A stretch of 8,417 bases of DNA from an uncultured Streptococcus sp. (GCA_902480035.1 CABSRC010000076.1:1-8417), one strand, 5' to 3'; shown: positions 1-5,026, counted from the first letter of the stretch. Notes: a model not told the origin generated them from the sequence alone. Translations and numbers: made by a program.

Positions 1-14
1 TTACAAAAATGTAA
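1..14. promoter_or_regulatory. BceR-type response-regulator operator (TTACA-N4-TGTAA)
   Basis: The first 14 bases form a perfect 5-bp dyad, TTACA, four A residues, TGTAA. This matches the TNACA-N4-TGTAA pattern described for Bce-type response regulators that switch on peptide-antibiotic ABC transporters. It lies about 90 bp upstream of the small ORF and about 230 bp upstream of a BceAB-type transporter, which is where such an operator is expected. The regulator itself is not in the window, and anything upstream of base 1 cannot be seen. A short A/T-rich dyad can occur by chance, so the call rests on motif plus context. Confidence 0.68.
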
Positions 15-66
15 GAAATAAACGGTAAAATGAAAGGTTAGGTTATGGTAGCCGCCTTTTATTTTT

Positions 67-74
67 TATACAAT
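67..74 (+). promoter_or_regulatory. Putative promoter -10 of the Bce-type operon
   Basis: TATACAAT contains a good -10 hexamer (TACAAT, 69-74). No recognisable -35 lies 16-18 bp upstream, where the sequence is near TGGTAG. A weak -35 is what one expects of a promoter needing an activator, and the dyad at 1-14 would sit about 73 bp upstream of the inferred start near base 81. TAAAAT at 26-31 is a competing -10 candidate. Confidence 0.42.
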
Positions 75-103
75 AGTCTCATCAAATGAAGGAGGTCAAG
101 AAA

Positions 104-232
104 ATGAAACTCTTGAAATGGATGAAAGAACCCAAAAAGATTAAGAAACCAAATGAGCAAACCGATCTGGAAAAGACGGAATTTGGTCGCCAAGTCCTAC
201 AACAAACCCAAGAATTTTTCTTGATCTACTAG
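104..232 (+). CDS. Small 42-residue protein of unknown function leading the Bce-type operon
   Basis: This 42-codon ORF (ATG to TAG) has a full Shine-Dalgarno, AAGGAGGT at 89-96, seven bases before the ATG, which is strong evidence for translation despite its size. It lies between the Bce-type operator/promoter and the ABC ATPase gene, whose own ribosome site begins right after this stop codon, so it is probably co-transcribed. The N-terminal third is strongly basic and amphipathic (MKLLKWMKEPKKIKK). The middle is polar and rich in Q, E and T, and the protein ends in the hydrophobic FFLIY. There is no signal peptide, transmembrane helix, double-glycine leader or cysteine pattern, so it does not look like a bacteriocin or a lantibiotic. 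I do not recognise the family. It could be a small cytosolic or membrane-peripheral accessory of the transporter, or a translated leader. Confidence 0.7.
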   Translation: MKLLKWMKEPKKIKKPNEQTDLEKTEFGRQVLQQTQEFFLIY

Positions 233-247
233 TAAAAGGAGAAAAAT

Positions 248-1006
248 ATGTCATTACTAGACGTTCAACACATCAAAAAGATCTACAAAACCCGCTTTCA
301 AGGGACGCAGGTTGAAGCCCTAAAGGACATTCACTTCACCGTGGAAAAGGGTGAATACGTCGCCATCATGGGGGAATCAGGGTCCGGGAAATCGACCCTC
401 CTCAATATCCTAGCCATGCTGGACCAGCCGACCGAAGGACGGGTCTACCTCAACGGTACCGATACCTCGACCATCAAGAACAAGGATGCCTCGAGCTTTC
501 GTCGGGAAAAACTAGGCTTCGTGTTTCAAGATTTCAACCTGCTCGACACCTTGTCTGTCAAGGACAATATCCTCTTACCTTTGGTCCTTTCTCGCAGACC
601 GGTCAAGGAAATGATGAGCAAGGTGGATAGCGTCAGTCGAGAATTGGGTATTCACCAGCTCCTTGAAAAATATCCTTACGAAATCTCTGGTGGGCAAAAA
701 CAACGGGTGGCTGTAGCACGGGCCATCATCACCTCACCTGAAATTCTCCTTGCTGATGAGCCAACAGGGGCGCTGGATTCCAAGTCATCAGCTGCTTTGC
801 TAGATGTCTTTGAAGATATTAATAGCATGGGCCAAACCATCCTCATGGTGACCCACTCAACTGCAGCGGCTGCTCGGGCCAAGCGCGTGCTCTTTATCAA
901 AGACGGAATTCTCTACAACCAGATCTTCCGCGGGGAAAAGACAGAGCGTCAGATGTTCCAAGAAATCTCGGATACCTTGACGGTCATGGCAAGTGAGGTG
1001 GAGTAG
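248..1006 (+). CDS. bceA: Bce-type antimicrobial-peptide ABC transporter, ATP-binding protein
   Basis: Complete 252-residue ABC ATPase of the MacB/LolD/BceA group. Visible motifs are Walker A GESGSGKST (42-50), Q-loop FVFQD (Q94), signature ISGGQKQR (146-153), Walker B ILLADEPTGALD (166-177) and the H-loop histidine (H203). The length is normal for the family. The ATG has AAAAGGAG (234-241) six bases upstream. It powers the permease encoded immediately downstream, whose ATG directly follows this TAG. In the known Bce systems (BceAB of Bacillus, MbrAB of Streptococcus mutans) the pair frees cell-wall precursors from bacitracin-like or lantibiotic peptides and also signals to a two-component system. 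That role is inferred here from the paired permease architecture. The actual peptide substrate cannot be read from the sequence. Confidence 0.92.
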   Translation: MSLLDVQHIKKIYKTRFQGTQVEALKDIHFTVEKGEYVAIMGESGSGKSTLLNILAMLDQPTEGRVYLNGTDTSTIKNKDASSFRREKLGFVFQDFNLLDTLSVKDNILLPLVLSRRPVKEMMSKVDSVSRELGIHQLLEKYPYEISGGQKQRVAVARAIITSPEILLADEPTGALDSKSSAALLDVFEDINSMGQTILMVTHSTAAAARAKRVLFIKDGILYNQIFRGEKTERQMFQEISDTLTVMASEVE

Positions 1007-2992
1007 ATGTTACGATTAACCACTAAATTAGCTTGCTCTAATCTGATCAAGAACCGCAAGCTCTATTATCCCTTTGCTATTGCGGTCATTCTCGCAGTGA
1101 CCATCGCCTATCTCTTTGACTCCCTGACCTTTAATCCTCGCATTTCCGAGCTTCGAGGGGGCTCTTCTATAGTGTTCACCCTCAGCTTGGGATTCTTCGT
1201 GGTCAATGTCGCGGGGGCCATCATCGTGCTTTATGCCAATAGCTTCGTCATGAAAAACCGCTCCAAGGAGCTGGGCATCTACAGCATGCTGGGCCTTGAG
1301 AAACGCCATCTCATCAGCATGATTTTCAAGGAACTCTTGCTTTTTGGCTTTCTAACCATCTCAGCCGGAGTCTTGATCGGAGCTCTCTTTGACAAGCTGA
1401 TCTTTGCCTTCCTCTTGAAACTCATGAAGATGAAGGTCCAGCTGGTATCTACCTTCCAACCTGGGATTGTCGTCCTGGTCTTTGTCACCTTTGGTCTCAT
1501 CTTTGGCCTTTTGGTTCTTCTCAATGCTTGGCGCATTCTCCGTTTGAATGCCCTGCAGTTGACGCGTGAGAAGGCTAGTGGTGAAAAGAAAGCCCGCTTC
1601 TTGTGGCCCCAAACCATCCTTGGCTTAGCCTCTCTCGGTTTTGGCTACTACCTAGCTGTGTCTGTCAAAGACCCTATCATTGCGCTTGTGACCTTCTTTT
1701 TAGCCGTTATCTTGGTCATGATCGGGACCTACCTGCTCTTTAATGCTGGGATCACCGTCTTCTTGCATCTGCTTAAGAAAAAGAAGAACTATTATTACCA
1801 ACCCAACAACATGATCTCGGTCTCTAACCTCATCTATCGCATGAAGAAAAATGCAGTGGGGCTTGCGACCATTGCCATCCTCTCGACCATGGTATTGGTA
1901 ACCATTTCTGCTGCGACCAACATCTATATCGGTGGTGAAACGATCAAGAAGATCATGTCTCCTCATGATTTCTCTGTCCAAGGAAAAGGGGTAGACCTAG
2001 AGCAAATCAACCAGAAATTTGATGAATTTGCCTCTGAGCATCATCTTGAGATCAAAAATCGTGACCTGATGACCTATGCCAACTTTGGAGTTAAATCCCA
2101 AAAGGGCACAGACTTTACGGTCTATCCAGCTGATGAGCGCAACGTCACTCCCAAAACTGTCTTTATGGTCTTTGATGCAGCTAGCTATGAACAAATGACC
2201 GGAGAAAAGGTCGATCTGACCGGCAACCAAGTCATCCTCTTTGCTCATAACAAGGCTCTTAAAGGGCAAAAGCAGTTCACCATCAATGGGCAAGACTTCC
2301 AAGTCAAGGAAGAAGTGAGCAAGGATTTTATCACCGATCATGTTCCAAATCAGTTTAATATGCTGACGGAGGATTTCAATTACCTGATCGTGCCAGACCT
2401 TTCAGCCTTTGTCGCTCAGTTTCCGGATCTTGCCATCAATACCAATATCTATGGTGGCTTCAATGTCAATGTTGACGAAGACCAGCAACTCAAGCTGGCA
2501 GCCAGCTATGACAAGATGATCGATGAATTGAGTAGCCAACAGGCCCAAGGAACATTTATCTATGGAGGCAACCGAGCCAATGATGTGGCAGAGTTGAATA
2601 GCCTCTTTGGCGGCATCTTCTTTATCGGTATTTTCTTGTCATTGATCTTTATGGTCGGAACCGTCATCGTTATCTACTACAAGCAAATCTCAGAAGGCTA
2701 TGAAGACCGTGACCGCTTCGTCATCCTCCAAAAGGTAGGGCTTGATGAAGATGAGGTCAAACGGACCATCAACCGTCAAGTGCGGACTGTCTTCTTCCTC
2801 CCCCTCATCTTTGCCTTTGTCCACCTGGCCTTTGCCTACCATATGATCCGCCTCATTCTCAAAGTGCTCGGTGTCATCAATAGTGGCCAAGTCCTCGTCG
2901 TCACCCTCAGCGTCTGTGCTGTCTTTCTCATCACCTACCTAATCGTCTTTTGGATCACCTCTCGGAGTTATCGTAAGATTGTGCAGATTTAG
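1007..2992 (+). CDS. bceB: Bce-type antimicrobial-peptide ABC transporter, permease (FtsX-like)
   Basis: This 661-residue membrane protein has the BceB layout. Helices lie at about 21-40, 55-78, 109-132, 152-175, 200-220, 224-252 and 283-305. A large extracellular domain of some 225 residues (about 306-530) follows, then three more helices near 534-557, 594-616 and 628-650. FtsX-type domains flank the extracellular part. The ten-helix plan with one big loop between helices 7 and 8 separates BceB-type permeases from MacB and LolC. In known systems this loop helps sense the peptide and contact the BceS-type kinase. The ATG abuts the ATPase stop codon, with GAGGTGGAG just upstream as ribosome site, so the two are translationally coupled. 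Length is typical for the family and no lesion is seen. Confidence 0.93.
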   Translation: MLRLTTKLACSNLIKNRKLYYPFAIAVILAVTIAYLFDSLTFNPRISELRGGSSIVFTLSLGFFVVNVAGAIIVLYANSFVMKNRSKELGIYSMLGLEKRHLISMIFKELLLFGFLTISAGVLIGALFDKLIFAFLLKLMKMKVQLVSTFQPGIVVLVFVTFGLIFGLLVLLNAWRILRLNALQLTREKASGEKKARFLWPQTILGLASLGFGYYLAVSVKDPIIALVTFFLAVILVMIGTYLLFNAGITVFLHLLKKKKNYYYQPNNMISVSNLIYRMKKNAVGLATIAILSTMVLVTISAATNIYIGGETIKKIMSPHDFSVQGKGVDLEQINQKFDEFASEHHLEIKNRDLMTYANFGVKSQKGTDFTVYPADERNVTPKTVFMVFDAASYEQMTGEKVDLTGNQVILFAHNKALKGQKQFTINGQDFQVKEEVSKDFITDHVPNQFNMLTEDFNYLIVPDLSAFVAQFPDLAINTNIYGGFNVNVDEDQQLKLAASYDKMIDELSSQQAQGTFIYGGNRANDVAELNSLFGGIFFIGIFLSLIFMVGTVIVIYYKQISEGYEDRDRFVILQKVGLDEDEVKRTINRQVRTVFFLPLIFAFVHLAFAYHMIRLILKVLGVINSGQVLVVTLSVCAVFLITYLIVFWITSRSYRKIVQI

Positions 2993-3015
2993 GAAAAGAA
3001 ACTCAAATTAAATTA

Positions 3016-3153
3016 GAAACTTTCCTTAGGTGAGTACGGACGTCAGCGAACTTCGAAGAAGTTCCATGACTAATTATTGAGCCTAAGGTCTCAATAATTC
3101 CGAGTGCCTGAAACATAATTTTTTCAGGCACTTTTCTCACAGCGGAAAGTTTC
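3016..3153. other. Multi-branched structured element of 138 nt, unrecognised
   Basis: GAAACTTTCC (3016-3025) is the exact reverse complement of GGAAAGTTTC (3144-3153). Just inside, GTGAG (3030-3034) pairs with CTCAC (3136-3140). The closed space holds three hairpins in a row. The first is 3042-3070, with GTCA/TGAC, a 2x2 mismatch and GAACTTC/GAAGTTC. The second is 3072-3099, ten perfect pairs with an 8-nt loop. The third is 3103-3132, eleven perfect pairs. Together they would fold as a four-way junction closed by a 10+5-bp stem. It starts 24 bases after the permease stop, so it could be the 3' UTR and terminator region of that operon, a small RNA, or a dispersed intergenic repeat. I do not recognise it as BOX or RUP. 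Neither strand orientation nor mobility can be decided from one copy. Confidence 0.7.
3103..3135 (+). terminator. Intrinsic-terminator-like hairpin after the Bce-type operon
   Basis: AGTGCCTGAAA (3103-3113) pairs perfectly with TTTCAGGCACT (3122-3132) around an 8-nt loop, and four T residues (3132-3135) follow. It is the third hairpin of the larger structured element and the first strong hairpin downstream of the permease that ends in a T tract. The T run is short, so termination may be partial. Confidence 0.6.
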
Positions 3154-3245
3154 AATATACTCTAATAATAATCAGATATTATTTGGATATTTTTGCACAA
3201 TAATCCAGCATAGGTTATTCAAAGAAAAGAATTGTCAATTTTTTT

Positions 3246-3269
3246 AGCTTGCTCATAGCGGGCTTTTTT
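3246..3269 (+). terminator. Second + strand intrinsic terminator
   Basis: AGCTTGC (3246-3252) pairs with GCGGGCT (3258-3264), with two G-U pairs, around a 5-nt loop, and is followed by TTTTTT (3264-3269). It may be a backup terminator for the permease operon, or end a short transcript arising in 3154-3245, where TATACT at 3156-3161 is a possible -10 without a clear -35. Confidence 0.55.
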
Positions 3270-3315
3270 GTACGAAAACCGACTGCGATTGTTTTTGTTT
3301 TTCAAAGGGATACAC

Positions 3316-3347
3316 AAAAAAGACTGAACCCGTAGAGTTCAGTCTTT
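3316..3347 (-). terminator. Terminator of the minus-strand SemiSWEET gene
   Basis: On the minus strand AAAGACTGAAC pairs perfectly with GTTCAGTCTTT (11 bp, + positions 3319-3329 and 3337-3347) around a 7-nt loop. The stem runs into a six-T tract (complement of 3316-3321). It lies 13 bases past the stop codon of the minus-strand transporter gene, the expected place. Confidence 0.85.
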
Positions 3348-3359
3348 GTTCACTTTCTA

Positions 3360-3623
3360 TTAAAGTGATGTAAGGAAAGTCAATCCCCCTAGGATGACAC
3401 CTGCCGAATTCGGAATGATCAAAATCCAGTCTTTTTTAGGTTCCTTTGTCCAACCATAAATGACCCAGATCAAGCAAGAAATAGCAGCTGACAAGGGTTG
3501 GAAAGGTTGGGCCTTATTTCCCTGTAAATTAGCAATAATTTGTGGGATGTAGGCAATGAAAACGATAATCCCAATAAAGGCACCGATCGAGCCAACGATT
3601 TTGTTGATTTTTTGTTTATTCAT
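3360..3623 (-). CDS. SemiSWEET family sugar transporter (minus strand copy)
   Basis: This 87-residue three-helix membrane protein of the MtN3/saliva (SWEET) fold has helices at about 9-30, 43-59 and 67-86. It carries the family landmarks: the proline-glutamine hinge YIPQ (25-28) in helix 1, a tryptophan followed by YG (W53 to G57) in helix 2, and an asparagine in helix 3 (N72). The last two correspond to the sugar-facing Trp and Asn of Leptospira SemiSWEET. Such proteins work as dimers that facilitate passive sugar movement across the membrane. The substrate is not readable from sequence. The start has AGAGGT (complement of 3632-3637) upstream. It is transcribed away from a second SemiSWEET gene at 3913, about 40% identical by eye, and shares with it a control region containing a cre site. 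Confidence 0.88.
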   Translation of the reverse strand: MNKQKINKIVGSIGAFIGIIVFIAYIPQIIANLQGNKAQPFQPLSAAISCLIWVIYGWTKEPKKDWILIIPNSAGVILGGLTFLTSL

Positions 3624-3644
3624 AAAATTTTACCTCTGTGTATT

Positions 3645-3673
3645 AAAATAGCATAAGTAGGAAGAAAATGCAA
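3645..3673 (-). promoter_or_regulatory. Candidate promoter of the minus-strand SemiSWEET gene
   Basis: Read on the minus strand, TTGCAT (3668-3673) is followed after 17 bp by TATTTT (3645-3650), preceded by the extended -10 triplet TGC (3651-3653). The predicted start would leave a leader of only about 15 nt. An alternative is the perfect minus-strand -35 TTGACA (complement of 3732-3737), whose 17-bp-spaced -10, GCAAAT, is poor. Confidence 0.42.
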
Positions 3674-3684
3674 TTAATTTGCAT
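3668..3684. other. Dyad ATGCAA-N5-TTGCAT overlapping the minus-strand -35
   Basis: Two 6-bp arms, ATGCAA at 3668-3673 and TTGCAT at 3679-3684, form an operator-sized inverted repeat. It covers the proposed -35 of the minus-strand SemiSWEET gene. A repressor site is possible. No regulator is identified. Confidence 0.4.
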
Positions 3685-3693
3685 GCTACGCAA

Positions 3694-3711
3694 AATGAAA
3701 ACGATCACATT
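3694..3711 (+). promoter_or_regulatory. CcpA catabolite-responsive element (cre)
   Basis: The sequence AATGAAAACGATCACATT fits the cre consensus WWTGNAARCGNWWWCAWW at 17 of 18 positions. The one mismatch is a C at 3706. It lies between the divergent sugar-transporter genes, where carbon catabolite control makes sense. It is centred about 64 bp upstream of the proposed minus-strand transcription start, outside the core promoter, which would suit activation. If the alternative minus-strand promoter (-35 at 3732-3737) is used, it would overlap the -10/start region and repress. It is more than 130 bp upstream of the + strand promoter. Confidence 0.66.
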
Positions 3712-3751
3712 TGCAAAAGAATTAGACAAAGTGTCAAAAAAATGGCAACTA

Positions 3752-3767
3752 GAGAGAAGACTCTCTC
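3752..3767. other. Inverted repeat GAGAGA-N4-TCTCTC
   Basis: Perfect 6-bp arms (3752-3757 and 3762-3767) around AGAC, inside the 289-bp region between the divergent transporter genes. It has no T tract, so it is not a terminator. It could be a protein-binding dyad or chance. Confidence 0.35.
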
Positions 3768-3793
3768 GAAAAGAAATCCATCTTCCTGCAAAA

Positions 3794-3807
3794 TCACAAG
3801 ATTGTGA
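3794..3807. other. Operator-like dyad TCACAA-GA-TTGTGA
   Basis: Perfect 6-bp arms around a 2-bp centre, about 35 bp upstream of the -35 of the + strand SemiSWEET promoter. Size and position fit a transcription-factor site. The regulator is unknown. Its right part overlaps TGACACTTT (3805-3813), the mirror partner of AAAGTGTCA at 3728-3736. Confidence 0.4.
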
Positions 3808-3841
3808 CACTTTACAGTTCGGTAACATTTGAAAAAAAGAC

Positions 3842-3870
3842 TTGAATTTGTAAAGGACAAAAGGTAGAAT
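3842..3870 (+). promoter_or_regulatory. Promoter of the + strand SemiSWEET gene
   Basis: TTGAAT (3842-3847) and TAGAAT (3865-3870) are separated by exactly 17 bp, a good sigma-A promoter. The predicted start near 3877 gives a leader of about 36 nt before the ATG at 3913. Confidence 0.75.
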
Positions 3871-3912
3871 AGTGCATACTTTAAAAAAAGAAAAGGAAAT
3901 GGTAGTTTCAAA

Positions 3913-4170
3913 ATGAATGAAAAACAAATGAAAATTCTTGGTTGGGTTGCGACCTTTATGTCTGTTATGATGTATGTGTCTTACTTCCCACAAATCATGG
4001 ATAACCTCGCAGGTCACAAAGGGAACTTTGTTCAACCCCTTGTCGCAGCCATCAACTGTAGCCTTTGGGTTTACTACGGACTCTTCAAAAAAGAACGCGA
4101 TATTCCACTTGCTGCAGCCAATGCACCAGGGATCATCTTTGGTTTGATCACAGCCATCACAGCCTTGTAA
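3913..4170 (+). CDS. SemiSWEET family sugar transporter (plus strand copy)
   Basis: This 85-residue, three-helix SemiSWEET has helices at about 8-28, 42-58 and 64-84. The landmarks are YFPQ (24-27) in helix 1, W52 with YYG in helix 2 and N70 in helix 3. They align one-to-one with the divergent neighbour at 3360-3623, at about 35 identities over 87 columns by eye. It should form a six-helix dimer for facilitated sugar transport, either with itself or possibly with its neighbour. The ATG at 3913 is chosen because it gives the N-terminus MNEKQ, resembling the MNKQK of its paralogue. The nearest purine-rich site, AAAAGGAAA (3891-3899), is unusually far away at about 15 bases. An overlapping out-of-frame mini-ORF starts at 3899. 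A promoter and terminator flank the gene, so it is monocistronic. Confidence 0.88.
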   Translation: MNEKQMKILGWVATFMSVMMYVSYFPQIMDNLAGHKGNFVQPLVAAINCSLWVYYGLFKKERDIPLAAANAPGIIFGLITAITAL

Positions 4171-4180
4171 TTAATTAAAA

Positions 4181-4210
4181 AAGCTGGACAAAAGTCTGGC
4201 TTCTTTTTTT
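4181..4210 (+). terminator. Intrinsic terminator after the + strand SemiSWEET gene
   Basis: AAGCTGGAC (4181-4189) pairs with GTCTGGCTT (4194-4202), nine pairs including two G-U, around AAAA. It is followed by C and seven T residues (4204-4210). An A tract precedes the stem, so it could also act on the minus strand. Confidence 0.85.
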
Positions 4211-4229
4211 ATGACTTCACTCATTTCCA

Positions 4230-4238
4230 TGGTATAAT
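4230..4238 (+). promoter_or_regulatory. Extended -10 promoter of the DUF1722/endonuclease V-like operon
   Basis: TGGTATAAT carries a perfect -10 (TATAAT, 4233-4238) with the TGn extension, 39 bp before the GTG start. No good -35 lies 17 bp upstream, where the sequence is TATGAC, as is common for extended -10 promoters in streptococci. Confidence 0.68.
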
Positions 4239-4277
4239 GGGAGGACTATTCATAGAGAAGATCAAAAGGAGACAAGA

Positions 4278-4655
4278 GTGGATCAAAAACATCACTGTCA
4301 AGTCCTATGGGCGAAAAATAAATACCTGGTGCTGAGTCGTTCCAGTAATCTCTACAAGGAAATCCGGGAGTACCTCAAGCAAGACCAGGTAGAGGTCAGC
4401 CACGTCGAGGATCTAATCCAGCAAGCGCTGGCCTTGCCGGAAAATCGTGGCCAGGTCTCCAATGCCTTTCAGCATATTTGGGGCTATTTCAAAAAGCAGG
4501 CAACTCCTGAGGAAAAGGCGGACTTTATGTTGCTACTTGAGAAGTACCAGCATGGCCAAGCTAGCCAAGAGGATCTGATCGAGGGGATCCAGATGCTCCT
4601 TGAGCGCTACCCTAATCGCTACTTACAAGACTCGACGCTACTAGGAGGGCAATAG
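4278..4655 (+). CDS. YbgA-like DUF1722 protein
   Basis: This 125-residue soluble protein consists of a single DUF1722 (YbgA C-terminal) domain. Conserved family blocks are NKYLVLSRS (14-22), NAFQHIWGYFKK (62-73) and YPNRYLQDSTL (111-121), which line up with the same blocks of E. coli YbgA. E. coli YbgA carries an extra N-terminal DUF523 domain and is encoded beside the photolyase gene phr. DUF523 proteins are linked to thiouracil desulfidation. The biochemical role of DUF1722 itself is not established to my knowledge. The start is GTG, with a strong AAGGAG (4266-4271) six bases away. The following gene begins on the base after this TAG and encodes a relative of the UV-repair enzyme endonuclease V, so a role in UV or nucleobase damage handling is inferred. 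Confidence 0.85.
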   Translation: MDQKHHCQVLWAKNKYLVLSRSSNLYKEIREYLKQDQVEVSHVEDLIQQALALPENRGQVSNAFQHIWGYFKKQATPEEKADFMLLLEKYQHGQASQEDLIEGIQMLLERYPNRYLQDSTLLGGQ

Positions 4656-5021
4656 ATGAGACTCTGGCACCAAGACTTGATTCCCAAACTGCCTCGTCCC
4701 CAGCTCCTGGGTCAACACCGGGAATGCTGCGCCCTTCGAGGCAATGGCTGGGGCAAGAAGCACGCGACGGTCAACTATGTCTTTGACTACTTGCCCTATC
4801 GCCTCTATGCCTATCACCGCCTGATCATGGAGGAGATGACCGCTCGTGGCTATAAGGTTAGCCCAGAGTGGTGGGAGTCGACCTACCGAGGTAAGACCTG
4901 TCCAGCTTATTCAAAATTAGAAGAGGAAGGCTTGAGCACCCCCATCTATCCCGAGCACCAGGCTACTTACCTCCAAGAATGTCTAGACAATCTAGCAGAA
5001 AAAGGGATTCAACTAGACTAA
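4656..5021 (+). CDS. Pyrimidine-dimer DNA glycosylase family protein (T4 endonuclease V-like)
   Basis: This 121-residue protein resembles the Pyr_excise family, whose archetype is T4 endonuclease V (138 residues), a glycosylase/AP lyase that nicks DNA at UV-induced pyrimidine dimers. The block LLGQHRECCALRG (17-29) aligns with the T4 active-site helix. R22 and E23 fall at the same numbers as T4 Arg22 and the catalytic Glu23, and R28 may stand in for Arg26. The C-terminal YPEHQATYLQECLDNL (98-113) resembles the T4 stretch around HEA. Unlike T4, where Thr2 becomes the N-terminal amine nucleophile, residue 2 here is Arg, so N-terminal Met would be retained. AGGAGGG (4643-4649) lies six bases before the ATG, inside the end of the upstream gene. 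It is co-transcribed with the DUF1722 gene and closed by a terminator. Activity is inferred. Confidence 0.82.
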   Translation: MRLWHQDLIPKLPRPQLLGQHRECCALRGNGWGKKHATVNYVFDYLPYRLYAYHRLIMEEMTARGYKVSPEWWESTYRGKTCPAYSKLEEEGLSTPIYPEHQATYLQECLDNLAEKGIQLD

Positions 5022-5026
5022 GGAAG

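Noticed and set aside
26..31. TAAAAT as the -10 of the Bce-type operon
   Set aside because: It would place the operator dyad between -38 and -25, overlapping the -35 and unsuited to activation. TATACAAT at 67-74 is a better match and sits at a better distance.
104..232. Bacteriocin or lantibiotic precursor
   Set aside because: No double-glycine leader, signal peptide, or Cys/Ser/Thr-rich core; no modification or export genes other than the Bce-type transporter.
676..900. Minus-strand open frame inside the ABC ATPase gene
   Set aside because: It lies wholly antisense to conserved motifs of a complete ABC protein. The other antisense or alternate frames inside bceB, hsdR and the rest were dropped for the same reason.
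3016..3153. BOX or RUP repeat
   Set aside because: The sequence does not match the boxA/boxC or RUP ends as I remember them. It is left as an unrecognised element.
3154..3245. Independent small RNA ending at the 3246-3269 terminator
   Set aside because: TATACT at 3156-3161 is a fair -10, but no -35 or TGn extension supports it, so a separate RNA gene is not called.
3273..3297. Weak hairpin CGAAAAC / GTTTTTG
   Set aside because: Mostly A-T pairs with an 11-nt loop; likely chance in AT-rich spacer.
3643..4035. A 130-codon minus-strand open frame across the SemiSWEET intergenic region
   Set aside because: It overlaps the start of a clear + strand gene and its promoter, is rich in Phe/Cys/His without domain logic, and has no convincing ribosome site. 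It is an antisense shadow.
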